64,000 nt of DNA from Antennarius striatus (taxonomy: Eukaryota; Chordata; Actinopteri; Lophiiformes; Antennariidae): positions 1,509,501 through 1,573,500 of the forward strand of contig NC_090783.1 of NCBI RefSeq assembly GCF_040054535.1. Direction: 5' to 3'. Shown here one piece after another: positions 23,198 to 34,062 of the stretch. How positions within the stretch are numbered: position 1 is the first letter of the stretch; the number at the start of each line of letters is the position of its first letter. A program made the translations under genes and the position numbers. The notes beneath the pieces were generated by a model that was not told the origin of the DNA, ran no database searches, and saw only the letters and a program-made list of their open reading frames with translations.

Positions 23198-23653
23198 AGT
23201 ATGGTATCATATCTTCATTAAATGAACTCCAGGGGTGTCTTGTTTGTCGTTCGTCATTTTGATTTGTCCTGTGTGTTATTGACAAAGTCAAAGTAGAATG
23301 TCAGAGTAAAAGTTGTTCTGTAAAATTATCAGCTATTGATAAAAATCATACAATAATAGGATTTATTTGAGCAGGTTTGAAGGGACAGGGGATACCAGTA
23401 AAGTATAATTTCCTCCGGGATTATTAAGTACCTACCTACCTAAAGACCGACCTACCTTCCTACCATCCCACTTACCCACGTAACAACCAGGAACACATAC
23501 ATGTGACTTTGGTGACACGACAGTGTGTCAAAAGTGTTTAGTGTTGTAAACCTACCAGGAGAGCCCTAGAGATCAATCAAAGTGATTATAAGGATTTTTT
23601 TTAAGAAAGGGAATTGTCTGTATAGGTTCTCAGATATCCAGAGCAGTTTAAAT

Positions 23654-24218
23654 CAATCCACTGGACTTTTTTGCCTCTCATCCAAGAGGCTTCTTCAGTT
23701 CTGAAGGTGGCTGGTGTTGTCCCAGTTTATTAACCCTGTGGGGTGTGGTCAGTGCTATTCACATTCCAACAACCACAGTTGAAACCCGTCTTGCTCCTCA
23801 ACAATTGTTGATGGGGGTGTCAAAGGGGGTCGTTGAAATGTGAGTTTCATCGAGCCTTTGCATACTAATGAGGGTCATTAGCATGAGACATCACCTGGGT
23901 TAATCTGCTGAGTCATTCTTTTAGGGAGTTTCAAAAAGGCCTTATTGTAAATAGGCAGAAGCTGGTGTTGAAGACCACCCTCCCTGTCCAGAGATGGCAC
24001 CTTCACAGCCACCCCCTTTGACACCCCCTGACACCCCCATCAACCATTGTTGAGGAGCCAGACGGGTTTCAACTACGGTCATTGAAATATGAATAGCACT
24101 GACCACAACCCACAGGGATAATAAACTGGGAAAATACCAGCCACCACGAGACCTGAAGAAGCTTCTTGGACGAGAAGCAAAACGTCTACAAGAAACTTTC
24201 TTCGAGTCCAGTGGATTG
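23654..24218. mobile_element. Foldback element with long imperfect inverted arms
   Basis: Ends CAATCCACTGGAC and GTCCAGTGGATTG. The arms extend over 150 bp (AAGAGGCTTCTTCAG, CCCAGTTTATTAACCCTGTG, GTGGTCAGTGCTATTCA, GGGTTTCAACTACGGTCATT mirrored). It interrupts the upstream flank of unit 2; unit 1 has the uninterrupted sequence near 19,990-20,020. Confidence 0.85.
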
Positions 24219-24486
24219 CCGTAAACAGCTCTAGATGGACAGGAAATTCTCTCCAATTTGCTGCTGAAGTGAGAACTGAAGTGGATCATGACTGATGATG
24301 AAGCTCCAGGTTGATTGACACTCGTTTAGTTGAACCTTTGCTGTGTGTCCTATCAAGTGTTTAAAGTTGTAAATCTGCTTAAGGCGGCAACTGACACAGA
24401 CGTTACCGTCCACCAGCCTCAACCCCAAAACACTTATGACGCTGATATGTGGATTTTAATAGAATAAAAATGTTCTGATTTTATCA

Positions 24487-24552
24487 TACACACGCACGAA
24501 CACACACACACACACACACACACAACCACACACGCACGAACACACACACACG
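24487..24552. repeat. (CA)n arrays, interrupted
   Basis: CA tract broken by CGCACGAA twice; positional equivalent of the 20,613 array. Confidence 0.9.
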
Positions 24553-24806
24553 TTTGGTGTCTTGCTCAAGACATCTCAGCTGTGAACTTACTCCTTTCTA
24601 GCTACCAGTTCTCACTCTAGACTTTGGTTCACGCTGGTCTTGAACCAACCACCCTCCAGTCCCCAAACCATGTCCTTGTAGACTGAGCTACTGGTGCCCG
24701 CCCCACTATTGCCTGTGAAAAAATACAACAACAAAGACAAAAAACATAGAAAGCATATAATTGTTGTAGCGCTGGCTGGGTCGACAGTGAACGTGTCATC
24801 GTGAAG

Positions 24807-24877
24807 AAGACTAATCTGCTAACAACCTCTCAGGAGTTACTGAACAGGTCCAGTTTCTTGTGACTCATACTTCAAAG
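24807..24877 (+). pseudogene. Decayed leader exon of unit 2
   Basis: Aligns without gaps to the unit 1 leader exon (71 nt). The ATG has become AAG (24807-24809), and an in-frame TGA sits at 24861-24863 where unit 1 has CGA. The 3' end CTTCAAAG/GTCACC still looks like a donor. No alternative ATG lies between the TGA and the donor, so this exon cannot start the unit 2 protein. Confidence 0.75.
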
Positions 24878-25062
24878 GTCACCACTGGAAGAGTGGTGGA
24901 TCTGTACTTGCAATTAGACCCAATGTTCAGAATTCAGCCATTGTCTTTTGACTATGAGGAATAAAGATTATACTTATGAATTTTTTTGCTATTATACTTC
25001 CTCTTAACATCCACCAATATGTTCTCATCTGTCTAATCTTTGTCTCCCTTGATCCTGTTTAG

Positions 25063-26188
25063 ATGTGTTGATCCAAGGTACCATCAGAGGAAGTCTTTGT
25101 TTTACTCCTTGTTTCAGTTCCTGCTTCTGCTGTGTCTCCTTTTTGGCATCTTGGGCTACTCTATGATCAGAAGATCCGTGAGTTTGAGAGTTCCACTCTA
25201 TCATCCAGACCAGAAGTTTTTCCAATGGAACAGTCGAGTTGATCAAGACAATCCTGAACCCGAAGATGAGAAAATAAAAGACATTTTGAAAATCAGAGTA
25301 AAACCCATTGTACTTGCACCACCTGAAGGTATTCAGTACCATCAAGGCTACCCAATGAACTACCACTTTCTTATCGATCATAAAGATGTGTGCAAGACAA
25401 AAAATCCTTTCTTGGTCCTGATGACTCCTGTGGCACCCAAAAATGTGAGAGCTCGGAATGTTATCCGGCAGACATGGGGAAATGAGACGCTGGTTCAGGA
25501 CAAGGTGGTGGTTCACTTGTTCATGCTGGGCTTACCTGGAGGATCTGATTCTGAGGAGGTCCAGCAAAGTCTCAATGAGGAGAATCTGCAGTACCAAGAC
25601 CTGATCCAGAGTAATTTCATGGACACCTACCGTAACCTGACCATCAAAACCATGGTGATCATGCATTGGTTGGTCACACGCTGTCCGGAAGCAGCGTACG
25701 CCGTGAAGGTTGACTCGGATATGCTGCTGAGTGTTGAAAACCTCCTGTCCATGCTGAAGAGACCCAACATTCCGAAGACAAACTACCTGACAGGGAGCAT
25801 TAGGAGGAATAGACCAGTTGTGCGTTCCAAGACCTCTAAGTGGTATGTCTCTGAGGAGATGTACCCAAAACCCGAGTACCCACCCTACCCTCTGGGCTGG
25901 GTGTACTTATTCTCAAGTGACCTTCCTGCAAAATTGGTGGAGATCTCAAAATCAGTCAATTACTGTGAAATGGAGGACGCTTACATTGGAATGTGTATGG
26001 AAAAGCTTGAACTTGATCTATCAACACCACCAGATCCCTCCCTGTTTAGGATTGATTATTCCAATTATGATCGTTGTAAGTTTTCCAAGTTCATCAGTTA
26101 CAATGTGGGATCTTCAGATGAGTTGAAAGAGTTTTGGACAGACTTGAAAAGACCTGAACCTCCGTGTCCAGAGAACAAACCAGTGTGA
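25063..26188 (+). CDS. Beta-1,3-galactosyltransferase (GT31, B3GALT2-like), array unit 2 catalytic exon
   Basis: Open from the acceptor (CCTGTTTAG, AG 25061-25062) to TGA at 26186-26188; 374 whole codons plus the shared Arg codon. It keeps the signal-anchor, IRQTWGNET, a DSD metal motif (KVDSDML), WYVSEEMYP, EDAYIGMCME and the terminal PEPPCPENKPV. It is the most diverged of the three, and its stem is shorter. The frame is intact, which argues for continued use, but its own leader exon is broken. It therefore needs another 5' exon: possibly unit 1's leader, which would give 398 aa, or one I cannot see. It could also be a recently silenced gene. Confidence 0.75.
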
Positions 26189-26739
26189 TTTTTTTTTGTA
26201 AATCTAATTTATCATAAAAACTTAAATCCTATTTCAGCCTCTGTGTACAGTAGTTTCTGATTCGGTGCAGCAGATGGCAGGCTGAGGTCAGATATAATCT
26301 GAAGTTTTTTTAGAGCCAAGAGATTATATCTGCTGAAGGAATTTCTTTTGTAAATATTCCATCTTTTTGAACAAAATGACATTCATGTTCCAAAGTCACT
26401 ATGGAGAAGATTGGAATTAACTTCTGTGCTTTAGACGTGAGAAACTCTCATATATCATATAAACCTGAAGTGCTTTGATAGATATGAGTTCATTTTTAGG
26501 AGAACACATCAAGGTTGCAAAATCTCTCTGTAAAAAAATGTGTCAAATAAAACAAAAATGAATTCCTAACACATTGTCATCATAGCTTGTTTTTGTGTCT
26601 GATTTATGGGTGATCATTGACATTACTTTGAGGAGTAACGCAAGGTAAACATACCTCTGGCTTGATGTCTAATCCTTCCTCCATGTGCCATCATTAATCC
26701 CTTGTTGCCATGATTTGGTCTTCCACTGTCTGATTGGGG

Positions 26740-27320
26740 AGGATCTTGTATCTTATCGTATCGTATCTCATCATATCGTACCGGATCGTATCTTACTGTA
26801 CTGTACTGCATTATATCATATGTTATTGTATCACGTCATGTCGTTTCGTATCATATTTGATCGTTTCACATTTTACAGTTTCATATCGTACGGTATCTCA
26901 TCGTGTGGTATGTTATTGTATGTATTGTCTTGTATCATGTCATGTTGTATTGTATTGTATGGTATCTCAGTGTGTCGTATCATATCCTTTCATATTGTAT
27001 CTCTATATGATATGCTATGGTATGGTCGCTCATATTGTGTCTTGTTATATCGCATCATATCATATTGTATCGTAACGTGTCATATTGTTTCTTGTAGTGT
27101 TGTTTCATATTGAATTGTATTTCATTGTATTTTATCGTATCATATGTCATGTCTTATTACTGTATGTCATATGTCATTGTATGGTATGGTGTGGTATGCT
27201 ATGATATGGTATGGCATGGTTTTGTATCTCTTTGTATCGTATCCTTTTGTATTGTCCCACCTTGTAATGGTATGGTATATGGTATGGTGTTTCATTGTGT
27301 TGTGTCGTGTCATGCATGTC
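26740..27320. repeat. Degenerate pentanucleotide satellite (TATCG/TATCA/TATGG family)
   Basis: About 580 bp of 5-bp-period sequence such as CGTATCGTATCTCATCATAT, drifting into GTATGGTATG near its right end. It abuts the 5' edge of unit 3. Shorter pieces occur at 19,695-19,730, 23,200-23,215 and 30,395-30,455. Open frames rich in Ser/Tyr/Val/Cys in it are artefacts. Confidence 0.9.
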
Positions 27321-27434
27321 ATCACATTACATTCACGATCTGAGCAGTTTGAAAAAATCTTCAGAATGTACTTCCTTTTAACGTCCACCATTATTCTCAC
27401 CTGTCTAATCTTTGTCTCCCTTGATCCTGTTTAG

Positions 27435-28593
27435 ATGTGTTGACCCCTCGTCCCAACAGAAGAAGCCTTTGTTTTACTCCTTGTTTCAGCTCCTGCTTCT
27501 GCTGAGTCTCTTTTTTGGCATCTTGGGCTACTCTCTGATCAGCAGCTCCATATGGCAGAGCCTTCCACTCCATCATCAAGGCCATTGGTCTCTCAGATGG
27601 AACTATCAAATTGGTCAAGAAAATCCTGAACATGGAGAAGAAACAGAGGAAAATTTGAAAACCACAGTCATCCCCATCGTACCAGCGTCTGCACCACCTG
27701 AAGGTATTCAGTACCATGAAGGCTATCCAACGAACTACCGCTTTCTTATCGATCATAAAGACGTGTGCAAGACAAACAATCCTTTCTTGGTCCTGATGAC
27801 TCCTGTGGCACCCAAAAATGTGAGAGCTCGGAATGCCATCCGGAGGACATGGGGCAATGAGACGCTGGTTCAGGACAAGGTGGTGGTTCACTTGTTCGTG
27901 CTGGGCTTACCTGGAGGATCTGATGCTGAGGAGGTCCAGAAAAGTCTCAACGAGGAGAATCTGCAGCACCAAGATCTGATCCAGAGTAATTTCGTAGACA
28001 CCTACCGTAACCTGACCATCAAAACCATGGTGCTCATGCACTGGTTGGCCACACGCTGTCCTAAAGCAGCGTACGTTATGAAGATTGACTCTGACATGTT
28101 GCTGAGTGTTGAAAACCTTCTGACCATGCTGCAAAGACCCAAGATTCCCAAGGCAAACTACCTGACAGGGTGTCTTTTGACGAATATTCCAGTTGTGCGT
28201 TCCATGAACTCCAAATGGTACGTCTCTGAGGAGATGTACCCACAAAACAGGTACCCACCCTACCCTCTGGGAACAGCGTACCTCCTCTCAAATGACCTTC
28301 CTGCAAAATTTGTAGAGATCTCAAAATCAGTCAATTACTGTACCGTCGAGGACGCTTACATTGGAATGTGTATGAAAAAGTTTGATCTTACGTTTTCACC
28401 ACCACCAGGTCCCTCTCTGTTCACAAAGTTTCATTTTAAATATAATCGCTGTCAATTTTCCAAGTTCATCACTTACAATGTGAGATCTCCAGACGAGTTG
28501 GAGAAATTCTGGACAGACTTGAGAAGACCTGAACCTCCGTGTCCAGAGAAGAAACCAGAGGATGCTTCTAATGAAAAGTCGGAGAACACTTAA
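27435..28593 (+). CDS. Beta-1,3-galactosyltransferase (GT31, B3GALT2-like), array unit 3 catalytic exon
   Basis: Same acceptor (CCTGTTTAG, AG 27433-27434) and phase as units 1 and 2; open to TAA at 28591-28593. Joined to the unit 1 leader it would give 409 aa. Motifs: signal-anchor FQLLLLLSLFFGILGYSLI, IRRTWGNET (Gln to Arg relative to unit 1), KIDSDML metal site, WYVSEEMYP, EDAYIGMCMKK. Homology to units 1 and 2 upstream stops about 70 bp before the exon; beyond that is pentanucleotide satellite, so no leader exon is visible nearby. Open and conserved, hence probably functional. Confidence 0.78.
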
Positions 28594-29270
28594 CGTTTAT
28601 TTTATTCGGAGGGATTAATTCATTAGGATTATTCTAATTTTGACCCCAACAAATTCCGTTACGAATACATTTTCATAAAGGAATTGTTAAATACTTTCCA
28701 GCTCAGGAAAATTGCTTCATTTTCCCCTTACTCATCTTCTTTAATAGGGCACTGACCCATCCATTAAAATCAAATATAAATCTAAATTATGTAATTTGTT
28801 TGGTAAATCTAGTTTGTCATTAAATTAAATTCTTATTCCAGACTCTGTATAGTTGTAGTTTCTGATTATGTTCAGCAGAGGGCGGGCTCAGGTCAGATAT
28901 AATCTACTGGCGCTGAAGTTATTCATGTGAAGTAATGACTTCAGTGAATATTTTGTCTATTTAAATAAATGACGTTTATGTTTTAGAGTCACTATGAAGA
29001 ATGTTTGAGTTGACTCCTGTGCTTTAGACATGAAAAACATTCATATATCATGTAAACCTGAACAGTTTTGATAGAATCGAGTCTAATTGTCAGGGCGAAG
29101 CTGCATTAAATAAAACAAAAATGAATTGATCATAAAAGCTTATTTTTAGCATAGCTTTCTTTTGTATTTGATTTATGGATGACAACATGTCAGTGAATGA
29201 AACTGAAAAGCAGATAACATGAAGGACATTGGCTTTACTTTGAGGAGTACAGAAAGGTGAACGTACCTCT
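28594..29270. other. 3' flank of unit 3
   Basis: Resembles the unit 1 and 2 3' flanks (GGGCGGGCTCAGGTCAGATA, then AATAAA at about 28,964 and 29,109). It likely includes the 3' UTR and poly(A) site. Confidence 0.65.
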
Positions 29271-29834
29271 GGCTCAACATCTCGTCCTCCTCGACTGCCC
29301 TCAATCTGGTCCCCCCCCAACTACCCAACACCACCCCCGTCCAATTTGGGAGGATCTGTTCAGACAAAGCCTCTGCTCTCCCTTTTCCTGATGATTGTGG
29401 CCTGAATCGATCAAGTCGCTGCTGAAAACTCAAAGCCTGGATCCACATGAGATTCATTGCTATCGGACATTCGAGACCGTCACTCTGGCATTCAGGGCAA
29501 AATCACTGGTGGTGATGTCCAATGTGTAAAACAAACGTCAGAGAAATACTGTGATTTTGACGTATGGTTTATGTTTTATGAACAGTTTGAATTTAAGGCA
29601 CTAGTCCTGGTTCTGAGGCTCTGGGCCAACTCAGAGGTACATGAACCCCTATAGGTCCTCCTCTGCTTCCTGTCTGTGCCCAACAGACAGTCTGTTTGGG
29701 TGTGTGTCTGCTTTGTAAATGAATACATTACTTATGTTCCTTATCTTTGTCTTTCTGGATCAGCGCCTCCTACAGTCAGGTGGAGGCGGTGTCAGGGTTC
29801 CCCTCCCCTCAGAGGTTCATCAGGTTACACCATA

Positions 29835-30150
29835 ATCACCGACTTGTCCAACACTACTTCTTCTTCTTTCGGCTTTTCCCTTCTGGGGTCTCCACAGCCA
29901 ATCAGTGTCCTCCATCTAACCCTGTCTTCTGCATCCTCTTCTCTCACACCAACTACCTTCATGTCTTCCCTCATTACATCCATAAACCTCCTCTTTGGTC
30001 TTCCTCTAGGCCTCCTGCCTGGCAGTTCAAAACTCAGCATCCTTCTACCAATATATTCACTATCTCTCCTCTGGACATGTCCAAACCATCTCAGTCTGGC
30101 CTCTCTGACTTTATCTCCTGTCCAACACTACCGTCATAAAAGAACATGAC
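29835..30150 (-). mobile_element. RTE-like LINE fragment (C-terminal end of reverse transcriptase ORF)
   Basis: Minus-strand translation contains GRRMLSFELPGRRPRGRPKR, MDVMREDMKVVGVREEDAED and RWRTLIGCGDP, the recognisable end of RTE-type retrotransposon ORFs, followed by an AAGCCGAAAGAAGAAGAAG tail. Truncated: only the last ~90 residues remain. Confidence 0.75.
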
Positions 30151-31645
30151 TACTAGGAGAACAAACGAACCAGCAGTCCTAAATATGCAAAAAGTTCAAA
30201 ATAATTGAATAAAGAAGAAGAAGACTATTTGTCACCTTGGGAAAACTGTGATTTCCATGAATGCAACAATGTCCTGGTAGGTTGTACAGGTCTACACAAC
30301 GTCCACACAGATGGCAGGATTGAAGGTTTGCCCAAACATCACCTTACAGAGCTGACTGGCATAGGCAGAGAAGACTAACCCCAACAACACACATATTCAG
30401 TATCGTATCATATCGTATCTCATATCGTGTTGCATGTCATTGTATCATATTTTCTATCCTAACAGTGGTATAATCATGATGACTAATGTGGAGCAATCAA
30501 TCCACTGAGTGTTCCGCTCAACCCAGCAGGATTTTGTAGCTTTTAAACATTTCTCTGCTTTTTTCTGCTGATACTTGTTTTGCATTCCACAACCGGACTG
30601 TTTTGGTTCACTTTCACTGCTCCCCGTCAACTTTGTTCCAATCTCAGCGGGCAGCTGTTTTCAGTGAACATCTCTGATAAACCCACTTTACAGCCCCCAC
30701 GTGACGGACGGACGGAGAGCAGCCGAAGAACCTCAGCACCTAAACCAACCCGGAGGAGGGCGAGGATGTGGGAGGACGCCAAAACAGCTTCATGGGTCGG
30801 CGTTATTTCAGGGTTACATCTTCAACCTGAAAAACAATTTCTGCTTAAAAGAATTCCTTGAAGATGATTAACCTAAAACAAGAAAACATTAACCATTACC
30901 CCGCTCATTAAAAATGACGCCTGCCACCTGGCTTTCCTATAATCAGGTCTGTCCACATTCTGTGGATGTTGCATCACGTCCAGAGGGAAAACGTCCATCA
31001 GTTTCGAGCAATAGATCCTCTTTTATTTCCCTGTTTTCTCTCCTTGTCACACAAACACATGAACAAACCATTACTGTGAACGTCAGCCAGACTCTGGTGG
31101 TGATTTAAGGATAGCAGACAGTGGAGGGGTAGAGGCCAAACTCCGGGTCTTGCTCTATCTCCCTTCATTCACCAGCCCATAAATAACCCAGCGGCGACAC
31201 AAGGGAAGCTTCGCTATGAGACGGACAGAGAGAGAGAGACAGAGAGAGAGAGAGAGACATGGTTTCACTTGATGAACTGAGAGAAGCAGTAAATATGAAG
31301 GAGGAGAGAATGAAGGAAGGTGATGGAAGGATACGCTGACATCCCGCCGATTCTGGTTGGATCGGGACAAAGTCTTTAGAGCTTGTAAAAGACTTCATTT
31401 TAGATTTAAACATGGCTCCAAGAAAATTTAATTAGTAGCTAGATGGCTAATGAAAAATATAAAAGTAGAAGAGTTGTAGAGAATAGAAGACATTCTCTAA
31501 ACTAAACATAGACATAGACAACTTTAACCTTCAACAGTTGAGAATTACACTTCTAAGTAATTTTTGATGGATTTGATTTTTGACATCATGATAGTTTTAT
31601 TTAGTTATGATGGTTGGTGAGTATTTGGGTTGCAAATGAATTTTT
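30151..31645. other. Non-coding spacer
   Basis: No gene recognised. It holds a short pentanucleotide patch at 30,395-30,455 and a GAGAGAGAGACAGA purine tract at 31,225-31,258. Confidence 0.55.
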
Positions 31646-31649
31646 CATT

Positions 31650-32062
31650 TAAACTGGCATTTCAGTCCAGAATCCCCACAGAACCAAGATGTTTGCAGAT
31701 GACACTGTGATCTACAGTGAAATCAGGGAGCAGATGGAAGAGAAGGGCATTTGGAAAGGTGGCGGTATTCGTTGGAGAGGAAAGGAATGAAGATTACCCA
31801 AAGGAAAAATGAATATTTGTGCGTAAATAAGAGTAGAATGAAGCGTGAAGCAACATGGAGAAGAAACAGTGAAGGAGGACGACTTTAAATACTCGGGGTC
31901 TAGAGTCCAGAGCAACGGTCAGCGTGGTAAGGAGGTGGAGAAGTGGATCTACGTAGGCTGGAACAGGTGGAGGAAAGTGTCAGGTGTCTGATGGGACAGA
32001 GGAGTCTCTGCTAGAACGAAGGATAAAGTTTAGAAGACAGTGGTGAGGGCAATCATTATGGA
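31650..32062 (+). mobile_element. RTE-like LINE fragment (reverse transcriptase palm), degenerate
   Basis: Plus strand reads MFADDTVIYSE (the catalytic F/YADD box) at 31,689. Frameshifted remnants follow that resemble the LERKGMK, EYLCVNK, FKYSGS, GWNRWRKVSG and KTVVRA segments of RTE elements. Stops and frameshifts make it dead. It runs directly into the minisatellite. Confidence 0.7.
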
Positions 32063-34062
32063 TTAGAGACAGTGGTGATGGATGGATTAGAGACAGTGGT
32101 GATGGATGGATTAGAGACAGTGGTGATGGACGGATTAGAGACAGTGGTGATGGATTAGAGACAGTGGTGATGGATGGATTAGAGACAGTGGTGATGGATG
32201 GATTAGAGACAGTGGTGATGGACGGATTAGAGACAGTGGTGATGGATGGATTAGAGACAGTGGTGATGGATGGATTAGAGACAGTGGTGATGGATGGATT
32301 AGAGACAGTGGTGATGGACGGATTAGAGACAGTGGTGATGGATGATGGATTAGAGACAGTGGTGATGGATTAGAGACAGTGGTGATGGACGGATTAGAGA
32401 CAGTGGTGATGGATGGATTAGAGACAGTGGTGATGGATTAGAGACAGTGGTGAGGGCAGCCATAATGGATTAGAGACAGTGGTGATGGACAGGTTAGAGA
32501 CAGTAGTGATGGATGGATTAGAGACAGTGGTGATGGATGGATTAGAGACAGTGGTGATGGATGGATTAGAGACAGTGGTGATGGATGGATTAGAGACAGT
32601 GGTGATGGATTAGAGACAGTTGTGATGGATTAGAGACAGTGGTGATGGATTAGAGACAGTTGTGATGGATTAGAGACCGTGGTGATGGATTAGAGACAGT
32701 TGTGATGGATTAGAGAGAATGGTGATGGATTAGAGACAGTGGTGATGGATTAGAGACAGTGGTGATGGATGGATTAGAGACAGTGGTGATGGATTAGAGA
32801 CAGTGGTGATGGATTAGAGACAGTGATGATGGATTAGAGACAGTGGTGATGGATTAGAGACATTGGTGATGGATGGATTAGAGACAGTGGTGATGGATGT
32901 ATTAGAGACAGTGGTGATGGGTTAGAGACAGTGGTGATGGATGGATTAGAGACAGTGGTGATGGGTTAGAGACAGTGGTGATGGGTTAGAGACAGTGGTG
33001 ATGGATGGATTAGAGACAGTGGTGATGGGTTAGAGACAGTGGTGATGGATGGATTAGAGACAGTGGTGATGGGTTAGAGACAGTGGTGATGGATGGATTA
33101 GAGACAGTGGTGATAGGTTAGAGACAGTGGTGATGGATGGATTAGAGACAGTGGTGATGGATTAGAGACAGTGGTGATGGATGGATTAGAGACAGTGGTG
33201 ATGGATTAGAGACAGTGGTGATGGATTAGAGACAGTGGTGATGGATGGATTAGAGACAGTGGTGATGGATTAGAGACAGTGATGATGGATTAGAGACAGT
33301 GGTGATGGATTAGAGACATTGGTGATGGATGGATTAGAGACAGTGGTGATGGGTTAGAGACAGTGGTGATGGGTGGATTAGAGACAGTGGTGATGGGTTA
33401 GAGACAGTGGTGATGGATGGATTAGAGACAGTGGTGATGGATTACAGACAGTGGTGATGGGTTAGAGACAGTGGTGATGGGTTAGAGACAGTGGTGATGG
33501 ATGGATTACAGACAGTGGTGATGGGTTAGAGACAGTGGTGATGGATGGATTAGAGACAGTGGTGATGGATTAGAGACAGTGGTGATGGGTTAGAGACAGT
33601 GGTGATGGGTTAGAGACAGTGGTGATGGATGGATTAGAGACAGTGGTGATGGGTTAGAGACAGTGGTGATAGGTTAGAGACAGTGGTGATGGATGGATTA
33701 GAGACAGTGGTGATGGGTTAGAGACAGTGGTGATGGGTGGATTAGAGACAGTGGTGATGGGTTAGAGACAGTGGTGATAGGTTAGAGACAGTGGTGATGG
33801 ATGGATTAGAGACAGTGGTGATGGGTTAGAGACAGTGGTGATGGATGGATTAGAGACAGTGGTGATGGATGGATTAGAGACAGTGGTGATGGGTTAGAGA
33901 CAGTGGTGATGGATGGATTAGAGACAGTGGTGATGGGTTAGAGACAGTGGTGATAGGTTAGAGACAGTGGTGATGGATGGATTAGAGACAGTGGTGATGG
34001 ATTAGAGACAGTGGTGATGGATTAGAGACAGTGGTGATGGGTTAGAGACAGTGGTGATGGAT
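32041..34062 (+). repeat. 2-kb minisatellite with 20/24-bp units
   Basis: Unit ATTAGAGACAGTGGTGATGG (20 bp), alternating with a 24-bp form that adds GGAT, about 90 units. Variants GGGTTAGAG, GACGGATTAG and CATTGG mark sub-blocks repeated as higher-order groups (for example around 32,790-32,890 and 33,190-33,330). The unit matches the codons for LETVV in the adjoining LINE. Confidence 0.95.

Larger units (their letters stand above)
22333..23200. other. 3' flank of unit 1 and boundary repeat
   Basis: 22,540-22,950 is repeated after units 2 (26,195-26,620) and 3 (28,790-29,230), with the shared phrase GTGCAGCAGAGGGCGGGCTC (diverged in units 2 and 3), and probably holds 3' UTR sequence. It is followed by a dispersed repeat at 22,990-23,197. 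Confidence 0.7.

Noticed and set aside
26685..27434. Ser/Tyr/Val-rich membrane-like open frames
   Set aside because: They are translations of the pentanucleotide satellite and appear in several frames.
32164..32373. 69-codon repeat protein frame inside the minisatellite
   Set aside because: An artefact of 24-bp units; the frame breaks wherever 20-bp units occur.
32041..34062. CRISPR-like appearance of the regular 20/24-bp repeat
   Set aside because: Units are directly abutting with no unique spacers, in vertebrate DNA, and derive from a LINE motif.
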